From Lachnospiraceae bacterium (GTDB taxonomy: Bacteria > Bacillota > Clostridia > Lachnospirales > Lachnospiraceae): DNA of 64,000 bases. The DNA is taken from the NCBI GenBank assembly GCA_028689655.1, contig JAQVCT010000002.1, forward strand, positions 1 to 64,000, written 5' to 3'. The number at the start of each line of letters is the position of its first letter. Positions within the stretch are counted from its first letter, which is position 1. The notes below the pieces were generated by a model. The model was given only the letters and a program-made list of their open reading frames with translations, did no database searches and had not been told where the DNA came from. The position numbers and the translations under genes are program-made. This document shows, one piece after another, positions 42,363 to 51,137 of this stretch.

Positions 42363-43937
42363 CTATGAATAATTGTCCGGTAAATCATTTTCGATGAGAA
42401 CGACCTTTTTCCTGTCCTCTGACGGGATTCCGTTGATCCGGTCAAATCCCTCCATGAGACCTTCTACGATGATGATCTTATGTTCCGGGAAACCAGCCTC
42501 CAGCAGACCATCGTAGATCGGTTTTGTCTGCTCCCTGCCTACCAGCACCACATAGTCACATTTATCCGCCGCATACACACCTGCTTCTTTATTTTCACTG
42601 TACTGTTTTTCACCCAGCTCTACCATCCCAGGTGTAAATAAGATACGGATCTCCTGAAATCCCTGCAAGGTATCCAGTGCCGCCATAAATCCATTTTTAT
42701 TGGAATTATAGCTGTCATCCAGTATAATTCTATTTCCCTGATTCTGCAACTGAAGTCTGTGTGGAACGCTCTCCAGCTGTCTCACAGGATAGATCAGCTT
42801 CTCCATGGCAATGCCCAGGGTGTTAGCCACCGCAATTGCCCCGGCAATATTTTCCACATTATGTTTACCCATAAGTCTGGTGTTAAATTCGTATTCTTTT
42901 CCCTGGGCATCCTTCATCTTAAAGGCAGATCCCGATGCGGATACGGTGATATCATAGGCTCTGTACTTCGCCTCCGTATCCTCCACGCCGTAGGTACAGA
43001 TTCGGGTCTTGCCCTCATATTGTCCCTTGTGCGCCGCAATGTAAGAATTGTCATTATTCAGAAAGATGCATCCATCCGACGGAATGGCATCTGCTAGCTC
43101 GAATTTCGTCTTCACCACATTCTCGATGGTGTGAAAACTCTGTAAATGCTGGGGTCCAATGGAGGTAATAATTCCATATCTGGGATGTACCAGGTCACAG
43201 ATTTCCCTGATGTCATTCACCTGTCTGGCACCCATCTCGCAGATAAAAATATCATGATATGCTTTCAGTTCCCCGCGGATCGTGCGCACCACGCCCAGTG
43301 TCGTATTATAGTTACCCGGTGTGTGGAGCACGTTGAACTTGGTGGATAATAATTTGCTCAAAAAATATTTTACACTGGTCTTACCATAACTTCCCGTCAC
43401 ACCGATGATGGTAAGCCCCGGCATGGATTCTATAATATCCGATGCCTCCTTGATAAATCCACGGTTAATATGCTCCTCGACGGGATGATTGATCCCATTG
43501 ATCACAGTGATCCACACGGGAAGTATCACAAGACAGGCAACGCAGACCAGTCTCATGACCTGGTTCATACCCAACAGGAAAAAACATGCCAGCACGATGA
43601 GAAAGCAAAGCCACGCTGTCACTATCATACGCTTCACCCGGGGGGTATAGACCAATGGCTTCTTTGCGGTTTTCCCAGGTTTGTTCAGCAGGATCGTCAC
43701 CACATTACATAGGATCGCTATCACAAGGCAGACGCTGTTTCCCACCCATAAAAAGGGCACTGAAATCAATGCAAACAGGAATTTGCCCATCAATCTGGCA
43801 TAATTCACTTTCACCCAGTGGAGATGCTCTTCTCTTTTATAGGAATTCTGTTGAAACATATGTAAGATGTAATTCAAAAAACAGCCGTACCCTGCCACAA
43901 ATGTGATCAGCCACAGAATTAAAAATATCGTATGCAA
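42363..43937 (-). CDS. MurF-like Mur ligase with N-terminal membrane domain
   Basis: The C-terminal part (about residues 165-524) is a Mur ligase: P-loop GVTGSYGKTSVKYFLSKLL (about 180-198), FICEMGARQVNDI, and DDSYNSNKNGFMAALDTL, close to the UDP-MurNAc-tripeptide D-Ala-D-Ala ligase. The N-terminal 160 residues carry about four or five membrane helices, not found in standard MurF (about 455 residues), but known in some Firmicutes proteins. It sits upstream of ddl, as MurF often does. Whether it is the essential MurF or a specialised paralogue cannot be told. Confidence 0.86.
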   Translation of the reverse strand: MHTIFLILWLITFVAGYGCFLNYILHMFQQNSYKREEHLHWVKVNYARLMGKFLFALISVPFLWVGNSVCLVIAILCNVVTILLNKPGKTAKKPLVYTPRVKRMIVTAWLCFLIVLACFFLLGMNQVMRLVCVACLVILPVWITVINGINHPVEEHINRGFIKEASDIIESMPGLTIIGVTGSYGKTSVKYFLSKLLSTKFNVLHTPGNYNTTLGVVRTIRGELKAYHDIFICEMGARQVNDIREICDLVHPRYGIITSIGPQHLQSFHTIENVVKTKFELADAIPSDGCIFLNNDNSYIAAHKGQYEGKTRICTYGVEDTEAKYRAYDITVSASGSAFKMKDAQGKEYEFNTRLMGKHNVENIAGAIAVANTLGIAMEKLIYPVRQLESVPHRLQLQNQGNRIILDDSYNSNKNGFMAALDTLQGFQEIRILFTPGMVELGEKQYSENKEAGVYAADKCDYVVLVGREQTKPIYDGLLEAGFPEHKIIIVEGLMEGFDRINGIPSEDRKKVVLIENDLPDNYS

Positions 43938-43981
43938 ATCTCTGTCTCCTCTATTTTCATTTTCATTTTAAGTTTAATTCG

Positions 43982-44005
43982 AAACTATTCAGAACCCTCT
44001 GCGAA
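43982..44005. repeat. end fragment of the 150-bp repeat
   Basis: AACTATTCAGAACC followed by diverged sequence, matching one terminus of the elements at 16601 and 42208. It lies between the murF-like and alpha/beta-hydrolase genes. Only about 20 bases agree. Confidence 0.55.
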
Positions 44006-44016
44006 TCGTTAGCCAG

Positions 44017-44799
44017 CTATTTTATGTGAAAAAAGGATTGCAGCACGCTATGTACCAGCGTTGCATTTTCCAGGAAAGAAAAATGTCCGGTGCTCTCCAC
44101 CACCACCAGACCGGCATCGGGAATCTCCTGTTCCATGATCTTGGCATCCGAAAGCGGTGTAGCTGTATCGTTGGCTCCCCAGATCAGTAATGTAGGCACT
44201 TTGATCTCCGGTAACAGATATCGCAGGTCTTCATTCACCACTTTTACCAGTGTCTCTCGCATGATGGGTGTGGCACTGTTGTAGTCCGCAGAGCCACGTT
44301 TTTTCCTCATATAGTCAATGGCATCCGGATACATTGCCTTCAAAGGTCTGAGACTCATAAAAGCTCTTGCCATCTTATACAGGCGAAGACTCACTTTCTG
44401 TTTCGTCGTCTTCACAGGTTTAATTCCGGCAGCATCTATGAATACCACTTTGGTGATGGTAAAAGGCTTATTGTCCATCTTTGCCAGCCTGGCATTCATC
44501 TTTAACAGGACTCTGCCCCCAAAGGAATGGCACAATACTGCACAGCTTGTGATCTTCCGCTCCTCTATGAATTTCATCACGAAATCCACATACTGATCCA
44601 CGCACCAGGAGGCCGCCTGTTCTCCGGTCTGTCCCATCCCCGGCATATCCAGCGCCACCACACGATATGCTGGCAGCAGCGTCTTCATGATACCGTCAAA
44701 GAGCGCGATGTTACTGCCCCAGCCATGGAGCAGGAGAATGCAGTCGCCCTGCCCTTCGTCTATATAGTTTACATGAATGTTATCTATGGTTGTATACAC
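44017..44799 (-). CDS. alpha/beta-fold hydrolase
   Basis: A 260-residue hydrolase. Oxyanion and first motif LLLHGWGSN (about residue 24), nucleophile in CHSFGGRVLL (about 95), acid near LLIWGANDTATPLSD and histidine in ESTGHFSFLENA near the C-terminus form a complete triad. The start is the GTG at 44799, with AAGGAG seven bases upstream; the longer ATG frame runs into a palindromic repeat and is rejected. It follows the GH9-like gene and precedes the murF-like gene on the same strand. Substrate unknown. Confidence 0.9.
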   Translation of the reverse strand: MYTTIDNIHVNYIDEGQGDCILLLHGWGSNIALFDGIMKTLLPAYRVVALDMPGMGQTGEQAASWCVDQYVDFVMKFIEERKITSCAVLCHSFGGRVLLKMNARLAKMDNKPFTITKVVFIDAAGIKPVKTTKQKVSLRLYKMARAFMSLRPLKAMYPDAIDYMRKKRGSADYNSATPIMRETLVKVVNEDLRYLLPEIKVPTLLIWGANDTATPLSDAKIMEQEIPDAGLVVVESTGHFSFLENATLVHSVLQSFFHIK

Positions 44800-44861
44800 A
44801 TTTTGCTCCTTCTGTTTTAATTCGTATAACTCCAGCAGCGTATGAAGTCCTCGATTAACGT

Positions 44862-44981
44862 CAGCAGAGCCTCGAAAATTAAAAATTTTCGAGGTCGCGT
44901 TGCTCATCAAATGGTTGAATAGAAAGTCTTACATGCAAGCATGACGTCTTTCTATTCAATCACTTGACTCTGCTTAATCTC
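44862..44981. repeat. about 120-bp palindromic repeat, single copy
   Basis: Begins AGCAGAGCCTCG and ends GACTCTGCTTAATCTCG, with internal hairpins (AAAATT/AATTTT; TGCTTGCAT-type; GAATAGAAAG/CTTTCTATTC). It shares outer arms and the GTCGCGTTGCTC core with the tandem pair at 63140-63387 and with the degenerate copy at 24951-25007. Confidence 0.75.
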
Positions 44982-45003
44982 GTATATTATATCACACCTA
45001 TTA

Positions 45004-46545
45004 TTATTCTCCAAATTCTTCTGTGTCTTCGGTGATGATCTCGGAGAGCATGAAGAGGAGTGTGGCAGTCTGTTGGGATTGTTTGGTGAGGGCTTCCTGC
45101 TTATGGTTTCTGGATGGGTAGACTTTTCCATACTCTTCGATATAGCAGACTGCGTCTGTATTTCTTCCCATAAAATAATGAAGATGGCCCTCCAGTACCG
45201 TGACATATTCATGGTTGGTGATAACATGATCGATGACGGAGAGACACAGCATCTCACTGAGCATCTCCTCATTGGTATCTTCTATTACAAAATAGGAATT
45301 TTTTTTGGATTCCTCCACGATGTCTTCCGCTTTATCCATCCATTTATCCATGAGCATCTTACAGATGTTCGTATCCACTTTTCTAACGGTGGTGAGATAG
45401 GCGACATCTCCGTAGAGTTCCCTGTTCCATTTGTTATCTTCCTCATGGTAGACCGCGTCATAATGTTCCTTGATATAGGTATGATAAGTCACATTGTAAG
45501 TTGCCTTAAAAAGCTGTGCCGCCGCATTATACTGTGCCAATGCCGTATCTGTTGTGGCATTCACCTGTAGATATTTCCAGGCACGCTCTGCCATCTGGAG
45601 GCATCTCTGTGCATAGGCCTTATCATAATATACATAGTTATAGTAGAATAATGCCATGGCACTGGCGAAATCTGCGGTGGCCTCCACAGATTCCGGCTGC
45701 AGTTTTCCCCTGGTAATTCCCGCGTATACACCGCCAGTCTTGGGATTTTGCATTTTTAGCAGCCAGTCCATCTCATACTTCACTTCATCCAGGATATCCG
45801 GTATCTGATTGCCACTGTCCACTGTGCCCACATCATCTGTCATGATCTCCGGATAAAATTCATTGGTGAGCAAAAGCGTCTGTGCCACGGTACATCCCAC
45901 CGTAACATTTTTATTTCTCCCACTATCCGTGTTCCATCCTCCGGAAGTCTCATCCGCGATATCCACCTTATCACGATTCTCCGAAAGTGCCGTTTCCATC
46001 TTATAGATCAGGTCTGTATACATATTTTCCTCGATGACAAATCGATAGGACTGTCCGATAACTGCGGTCTGTATATAATAAGTACCGACTTTTTCCAGCT
46101 CCGAAAATGCTCCATAACTTATGTACTCACCCGTCTTCTCATCGATTCCACGGGTGATAATATCCCCTGTATACACCGTTTCGCCACTGTCTGCATCGAT
46201 CACCTCGAAGGTCTTCTGCAGATTTTCCCCACGAAACAGTGCTGTTTTGGTACTTTTCATCTCATAGCCATTTTGATCCACCAGGATATTGGGCACACTG
46301 ATAGGTACCTTATAGTTTACCGGATGTTGCTGTTCTTTATCGGGCACATCCTCCATCGTCTCCTGCTCCTGTGGAGAAGGCAGGCTGCAGCCTGTCACCA
46401 ATACCATGACCAGCAGGAGGGCTACGCTGCGTATCCCTCCATGCCTTATTCTAGTATTCAATATTTGCTTTATCCCTTGTATTATCCTTTGATCAATATT
46501 TCTATTGATTCTCCTATATATTTTATGATCTTCTTTTTTGTTCAT
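45004..46545 (-). CDS. GH9-like lipoprotein without recognisable catalytic residues
   Basis: A lipobox (LVTGCSLPS, Cys near residue 55) anchors it outside the cell. An Ig-like cellulase N-terminal domain (about 80-180: VPNILVDQNGYE, then VGTYYIQT) is followed by an (alpha/alpha)6 barrel with IPDILDEVKYEMDWLLKMQ and TGGVYAGITRGKLQPE. In active GH9 enzymes the block GGWxDAGDxxKY holds the aspartates; here it reads GGWNTDSGRNKNV. The C-terminal acid (NEV in usual enzymes) is not seen, and HHR after the GRN motif is lost. It is therefore probably a binding protein. Start has AAAGGAAA upstream. Neighbours are cell-wall and sporulation genes. Confidence 0.82.
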   Translation of the reverse strand: MNKKEDHKIYRRINRNIDQRIIQGIKQILNTRIRHGGIRSVALLLVMVLVTGCSLPSPQEQETMEDVPDKEQQHPVNYKVPISVPNILVDQNGYEMKSTKTALFRGENLQKTFEVIDADSGETVYTGDIITRGIDEKTGEYISYGAFSELEKVGTYYIQTAVIGQSYRFVIEENMYTDLIYKMETALSENRDKVDIADETSGGWNTDSGRNKNVTVGCTVAQTLLLTNEFYPEIMTDDVGTVDSGNQIPDILDEVKYEMDWLLKMQNPKTGGVYAGITRGKLQPESVEATADFASAMALFYYNYVYYDKAYAQRCLQMAERAWKYLQVNATTDTALAQYNAAAQLFKATYNVTYHTYIKEHYDAVYHEEDNKWNRELYGDVAYLTTVRKVDTNICKMLMDKWMDKAEDIVEESKKNSYFVIEDTNEEMLSEMLCLSVIDHVITNHEYVTVLEGHLHYFMGRNTDAVCYIEEYGKVYPSRNHKQEALTKQSQQTATLLFMLSEIITEDTEEFGE

Positions 46546-46707
46546 AATTTCCTTTATCTAACGTACTTTTCTCATAACTAGTATATCGTCAATTAAATAA
46601 CTACACCATATCACTTGCCTGTTCTCGAAATGCTGTACTAGTATTTTAACCCGTAGGAACCTATCTGTAAAGACTGAGTGGCATCATGAATGCAGTGTTC
46701 TCACAGA

Positions 46708-47661
46708 TCAATCCAGCTGCCCCATGGGATTTACAGGAACTTCATCGTGGGTCACTTTGAAATACACATTGCTGCCTTCCACACTGTAATACTTTGTGGG
46801 ATCTGCCACTTTGCCCAGCAGTTCGCCGGTTTCGATATTCTGTCCTGTGCTGACCTGGACATCTTCTAACTGGCCATAGGTGACTTCATATCCATTGCCA
46901 ATATCCACCACCACTGCATTTCCGATCTCTGCATCCTGAAATACCTTTGTCACTTCCCCACTTGCCGCGGCGGTGACTGCCTTGCCTTTATCCGCCTGTA
47001 TAACAATTGCCGGATTATACTTGTACTGATCCAGGGTAGGGAAATAGATCGTCTTGTCCATGCTGTAATTAATAAGCACATTTCCCACAATGGGCCACTG
47101 CAGTTGATCCTTCTCTGAAAATTGATAGGATTTTTTTGCCACTGCTTTTTCACTGGCTGCTGCTTCCACCTCATCTTCCACCACCGGACTTGATTCCAGA
47201 TTCTGCTCCCGGTTCAATTCTTCCTCGATGGCCTGTTCCACGGAATGGCTGCTTTCCTTCACGGTTCCAACTCCGGGAATCTGGATAGTATCCTGGGTAT
47301 CCAATACAGAATTGCGCACGCTGCCTGAATTTGCTTCCTCATAAGCTGGATCAACATCCATATCATTGATAGATGCCTGATCATCCTGCTCAATCTGATT
47401 TTCTGCGATCTCCTCCACCTTGTCTGGAATATTTTTTTCGATGGAACTGAGATCCACTACATACTCATCATTGTCCGCCTTATTTTTTTCCTTCACATAT
47501 ACGCCAGTCATCGTCAATGCACTCAATACGAAAAGTGATGCAGTTAACATAATGATTTGTTCTTTCCGCAAGCCTTTTCTTTTACTTCGTATATTATTTC
47601 TGACACGATTTTTTCGATGTCTGTTGTTATTGCTGCCATTTCCAATATCGTAATAATTCAT
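46708..47661 (-). CDS. spoIIQ: SpoIIQ-like protein with M23 fold lacking zinc ligands
   Basis: Forespore partner of the SpoIIQ-SpoIIIA channel in sporulation. A basic N-terminal tail (about residues 10-33) is followed by one membrane helix (about 36-57), an acidic coiled linker and an M23 peptidase-like domain (about 205-317: VIQADKGKAVTAAASGEV, then VVVDIGNGYEVTYGQLED). The HxxxD and HxH zinc residues of active M23 peptidases are absent. ATG at 47661 has GGAGGAG seven bases upstream. It follows spoIID, which supports the call. Confidence 0.85.
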   Translation of the reverse strand: MNYYDIGNGSNNNRHRKNRVRNNIRSKRKGLRKEQIIMLTASLFVLSALTMTGVYVKEKNKADNDEYVVDLSSIEKNIPDKVEEIAENQIEQDDQASINDMDVDPAYEEANSGSVRNSVLDTQDTIQIPGVGTVKESSHSVEQAIEEELNREQNLESSPVVEDEVEAAASEKAVAKKSYQFSEKDQLQWPIVGNVLINYSMDKTIYFPTLDQYKYNPAIVIQADKGKAVTAAASGEVTKVFQDAEIGNAVVVDIGNGYEVTYGQLEDVQVSTGQNIETGELLGKVADPTKYYSVEGSNVYFKVTHDEVPVNPMGQLD

Positions 47662-47722
47662 CCTTTTGCTCCTCCCAATCATGCTTCTTACTGTACATTC
47701 TTACCTTTTTCAGGAAGATTAT

Positions 47723-48811
47723 TCATTGTTTTTCAATTTCTGCATTTGGGAAAAAATAGGATAAAATTTCAATGTAATCGCTGCCTTTTTCCGCAAGACT
47801 TTGCGCCATGTACTGGCTCATTCCGAATCCGTGTCCAATTCCTTTTGTCTGGATGCGAACGCCTGCTTTCAATGCCGTGATCTCCATATGGGAGGAGTTG
47901 ATATGTAAGCTGTTTCGAAATTCCTCCCCGGTAACGTCCTGATCTCCCAGCGTCACTTTCAGTGCATATCCCGCATCATCCTTTTTTGTAATTTCAATTT
48001 TCTGCCCTGATTCCTCCATGGAGACTCCAAATTTCTGCTCCAGCTCTTTCCATGTGAAATAATAATCTTCCCCGTAGTTTTCACGATTCAGATCATAGGG
48101 ACAGTCCACACTTTCCAGATATGTATATTCCCCCCTGCCGAATATTTCATTTCCATTTCTGGTCTTCCCCCCACTCATGGCACAGAACGCCCCCAAAACA
48201 GGCTGGTCATCATAGGACAGGTAGATTCCCCGGGTGGCATCTACGATGCGGTGAAGCCGCTCACAAACCTCCATAAAGCTCTCTCCATAGCACTGTTGCA
48301 TGTCGGAGATGCTCATGTATACCTGCTTACGTTCCACGGGGATTGCCCGCAGCATGGAATCTGCCGCTCCTGATCTTTTCTCCACCTCATTTGATGAAAC
48401 AACTTTTGGCATTTCCTCCGTGGTATCTGATGAGACTGTTTCCGGCATCTCTCCCATGGAATTTTCAGCCCCCTGGTGCAGCAGTGTGCTTCGCAGCAGG
48501 ATTGTCTGGGCTTTCAGCACTTCATCGTCATACTCCAGGTCAATGCTCCCAGCCAGTAATCCCACCAGATATTCCTCCATGGGGATGTGTTCCTCTCCGA
48601 TGGTACTCTCCACAATGACATATGTGTCATTTATTGTCTTTGACTCTGTGACCTGTGGCATGAGGGTCATGCGATAACCCATATACAGGACAAATATTCC
48701 AATAAAAAAAATCGCGCAAAAACCTCTCACTTTTCTGAAAAATTTTCGCGCAATTTGTTTTCTATGGTTATGATAATACTTGATACGATATTGATTCCGT
48801 TTTTTCATCAC
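47723..48811 (-). CDS. spoIID: SpoIID lytic transglycosylase
   Basis: Membrane-anchored enzyme that cuts peptidoglycan glycan strands to drive engulfment. A basic N-terminal stretch precedes one membrane helix (about residues 30-47). The SpoIID core shows EHIPMEEYLVGLLAGSI, where the first Glu is the catalytic one, then DDEVLKAQTILLRS, CHRIVDATRGIYLSYDDQPV, GGKTRNGNEIFGRGEY and the C-terminal GHGFGMSQYMAQSLAEKG, all family motifs. A serine/glutamate-rich insert (about 120-160) makes it 362 residues. Directly precedes spoIIQ. Confidence 0.93.
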   Translation of the reverse strand: MMKKRNQYRIKYYHNHRKQIARKFFRKVRGFCAIFFIGIFVLYMGYRMTLMPQVTESKTINDTYVIVESTIGEEHIPMEEYLVGLLAGSIDLEYDDEVLKAQTILLRSTLLHQGAENSMGEMPETVSSDTTEEMPKVVSSNEVEKRSGAADSMLRAIPVERKQVYMSISDMQQCYGESFMEVCERLHRIVDATRGIYLSYDDQPVLGAFCAMSGGKTRNGNEIFGRGEYTYLESVDCPYDLNRENYGEDYYFTWKELEQKFGVSMEESGQKIEITKKDDAGYALKVTLGDQDVTGEEFRNSLHINSSHMEITALKAGVRIQTKGIGHGFGMSQYMAQSLAEKGSDYIEILSYFFPNAEIEKQ

Positions 48812-48911
48812 ATTCTCAATTCACGCTAAGGCAAGCTCTACCTTATCTTATGAGAAAACGGAGTGTCATATACCCCAATTCTTCTACAGACATTTATTTC
48901 CTGTCTGACTT

Positions 48912-50123
48912 TTACTTTGCCAGATCCACATGCTGCACCGTTCCCACCTGTCCATTCTCATAGAGGAAGATTCCTGTGCTGCGGATTCTCGCATTTACGC
49001 CGTTGTTTTCCCTGGAATTCAATGAAAAATCAGTGGCTTTATTTTGTAATGAAATAGCACCCACACCTTTCTCAGACAGATGATAAAGGGCATCATTTCC
49101 ATTCCCGTCCTTGGACCAGATCAAAAGTTTTGACCATATGTCATCATTTTCATCAATCCAACCGTTTCCATCGGAATCATATTTTGCCAGATCTTTGAAG
49201 CCATTACCGGAAGATGTGCCAAAAAGTTCACTTCCATCGTTGATCACACCATCCTCGTTCAGATCCAATGCCAGATATCCGCTCTTTCCAGATAACTGTG
49301 AGATCGTATCCAGAATTCCGTCATGATCAATATCAAATGAAAACTTCTGATCCGATACCTCCGCCACATTTCCACCCAGATTGATGACCAGTGGATCGCA
49401 GAATGTTGCATTTTGTCTTATATAATTCAGGTCATATTCCTCTGTGAACGCCCTGCTCATCTCCATATCCACACCAAAGGATATCTCCCTTCCATCTTCT
49501 GTTACTACGGTTCCCTGTGTATGAAATGACGTGCTTTCAGACTCCGCATAGCTATAATGCAGCTGAAAATTTACCGTGTTCATACTAACACTGTACAAGG
49601 TATCATCCTGCGGAATCTCACTGGGATCCGTATACACCATTGTCTCATCCTTGCTGCTCTCCTGTCCCTTGAAAAGTTTATCTATGAGAGAATCGTTGTC
49701 AGAAGACGCCCCTCGTTTTCTCGCACCACCCAGTAGATTAATCAAAAATGTAATGGTGCGTACCCGAATCTCATCTATCAATTCTTCCGGTGATTTCCCT
49801 GTTGTGGATTTGATCTGCTTAATGCTGTAATACCCCTGGCTCATACTCAGCAGAGAATTCTGCATATTACTCTGCGTCTTTTCTGATGTACCCTCACTTA
49901 ATACCTCTCCAGGCACCTTGTCTTTAGATGTCTCACCGCTTCTGATCTGTGTGCCAGTTGCCATGAATTGTGCATTCGTCACGGAGATCGTCACGCTGTG
50001 CTGTATCGTAGATGTATACTGTCTGGTTGATTCCATTCCTACATTGCCGGAACTTATTCTCAATGTTCCCTCCATTCCTCGTATAACCGCTTTATCTGGT
50101 TTACTTCCCTGTTCCCCTCTCAT
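48912..50123 (-). CDS. EF-hand-type calcium-binding repeat protein, unknown role
   Basis: Unknown protein of about 403 residues with no signal peptide. The C-terminal half (about 255-345) has several Ca-binding loops of the DxDxDG type: DIDHDGILD, DLNEDGVIND, DSDGNGWIDENDD. The N-terminal half is rich in Ser/Thr and repeats of GYYS/Q type, and a helical middle (SPEELIDEIRVRTITFLINL) precedes. Related proteins occur in many clostridia and start near RISSGNVGM. The start is unclear: 50123 has GGGGAAAGG upstream, 50075 fits the family pattern. It may be a spore- or flagellum-related cytoplasmic protein. Confidence 0.65.
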   Translation of the reverse strand: MRGEQGSKPDKAVIRGMEGTLRISSGNVGMESTRQYTSTIQHSVTISVTNAQFMATGTQIRSGETSKDKVPGEVLSEGTSEKTQSNMQNSLLSMSQGYYSIKQIKSTTGKSPEELIDEIRVRTITFLINLLGGARKRGASSDNDSLIDKLFKGQESSKDETMVYTDPSEIPQDDTLYSVSMNTVNFQLHYSYAESESTSFHTQGTVVTEDGREISFGVDMEMSRAFTEEYDLNYIRQNATFCDPLVINLGGNVAEVSDQKFSFDIDHDGILDTISQLSGKSGYLALDLNEDGVINDGSELFGTSSGNGFKDLAKYDSDGNGWIDENDDIWSKLLIWSKDGNGNDALYHLSEKGVGAISLQNKATDFSLNSRENNGVNARIRSTGIFLYENGQVGTVQHVDLAK

Positions 50124-50373
50124 AGCCTTTCCCCATGATTCAGAACCCGCCACATCTGTTGGCACTCCTGCCAATACACCCTGTAGATTCCGATGATCCT
50201 GCTATGAAATAAAAAGAAGGGCATTTCCATGAACCTTCCCTGATTCATAAAAAACACCCTCCGTGGTTAGACAATATTCATAAGATTCAAAGTACGCATA
50301 CCAGGCCTGTAAAAATATTTTGTACTTTGTATCATATATATCGGAATGAATTGGAAAAACTTTAGTTATGATA

Positions 50374-50601
50374 TTATGCAATCCGCCCATAATCCAACAC
50401 CGTTACCTCTGATATTACAGACTCCAGCTTATCAATTATTACTTCTATCCTGCTCATGGTATCATGCTCAAAATATATTTCTCCACATTGTGTACATTTA
50501 TATGCTGGAACATTCTTCACCACAATAATACAATTGTTAATCTGAGTTGTGTAAAATGTAATTGTTTTTTCACGTTCTCCATTACAAAATTGACATTTCA
50601 T
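50374..50601 (-). CDS. MqsA-type zinc-finger antitoxin
   Basis: A 75-residue protein whose zinc finger (CQFCNGE near the start and CTQCGEIYFE near residue 37) is the YgiT/MqsA N-terminal type. The C-terminal DNA-binding helix-turn-helix of full MqsA is missing, as in many short clostridial members. The ATG overlaps the stop of an upstream DUF4258 remnant (ATGA), so it was translated together with the toxin. With the toxin damaged, the antitoxin may be an orphan. Confidence 0.75.
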   Translation of the reverse strand: MKCQFCNGEREKTITFYTTQINNCIIVVKNVPAYKCTQCGEIYFEHDTMSRIEVIIDKLESVISEVTVLDYGRIA

Positions 50602-50708
50602 ACTTCATTTCCCTTTCTTTTCCTAATCTTGAAATCATTACTCCACTTGGAATACTCCGGATAGTACACAGTTATTATGGTAATAGCTTCCCATTTCCAA
50701 AATATTTT
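50598..50708 (-). pseudogene. remnant of a DUF4258 toxin
   Basis: Thirty-six codons without a start encode WKWEAITIITVYYPEYSKW followed by SNDFKIRKRK, the typical C-terminus of DUF4258 toxins (MqsR/RelE-like). A TAG lies just upstream in frame, and the remaining N-terminal part appears in shifted frames further on (50710-50790) without clear continuity. So the toxin is broken by a frameshift or deletion. It overlaps the MqsA-type antitoxin. Confidence 0.6.
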
Positions 50709-51030
50709 CTAATGATCTTTATCTCCAGTAATTCTATATTATTAAACATTCTCTTTATTTCCTTTATTATATTTTTTTTCAACGTATTACCACTATAAAG
50801 AACATAAGCAGACCAATAAGCAACACCTCATCTCTTCATTTTTCTAATTATTTGTTGGAAAATCAGGCAGAATTGCCTTTTTGAATATGATATAAAAGAT
50901 TTATATCGACTTAATTGTTATAGCAAAAAAATGAACCGCTGTAAAGAGTAAATTTGACAATAGAAAACTGTGACCGGACTCACACCAGCCGGATTAATGT
51001 TATACTTTTTCCACAATAAAAAAGATTTGG

Positions 51031-51072
51031 TACAATATGACACAGATTACTTCGTAATCTGGTCATATTGTA
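51031..51072. repeat. 42-bp near-perfect palindrome, solo half-unit of the 56-bp repeat
   Basis: TACAATATGAC and its complement flank CAGATTAC/GTAATCTG around a TTC loop, giving a nearly perfect hairpin with a single mismatch. It shares the core of the 25-kb array. It lies between the DUF4258 remnant and the aconitase-family gene and could serve as a transcription terminator by structure, but has no clear T tail. Confidence 0.75.
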
Positions 51073-51137
51073 TCATAATCTTGTCTTCCATTGGACCTTT
51101 GTCACTTCATGTCCACGATTGTGTTACATTGGGAACA

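Noticed and set aside
44800-44910. N-terminal extension of the alpha/beta-hydrolase to an upstream ATG
   Set aside because: It reads into a palindromic repeat, while a GTG at 44799 with AAGGAG seven bases before it begins exactly at the conserved fold.
46546-46707. Possible small gene between the GH9-like gene and spoIIQ
   Set aside because: No frame with start and ribosome site is visible; it reads as plain intergenic DNA.
50202-50390. 62-codon minus-strand frame after the MqsA-type antitoxin
   Set aside because: It overlaps the antitoxin end in another frame, has no ribosome site, and the peptide has no domain pattern. The stretch 50124-50373 therefore holds no gene I can support.
50720-51030. 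Possible intact toxin upstream of the DUF4258 remnant
   Set aside because: Frames are short and interrupted; only scattered AT-rich sequence is seen before the palindrome at 51031.
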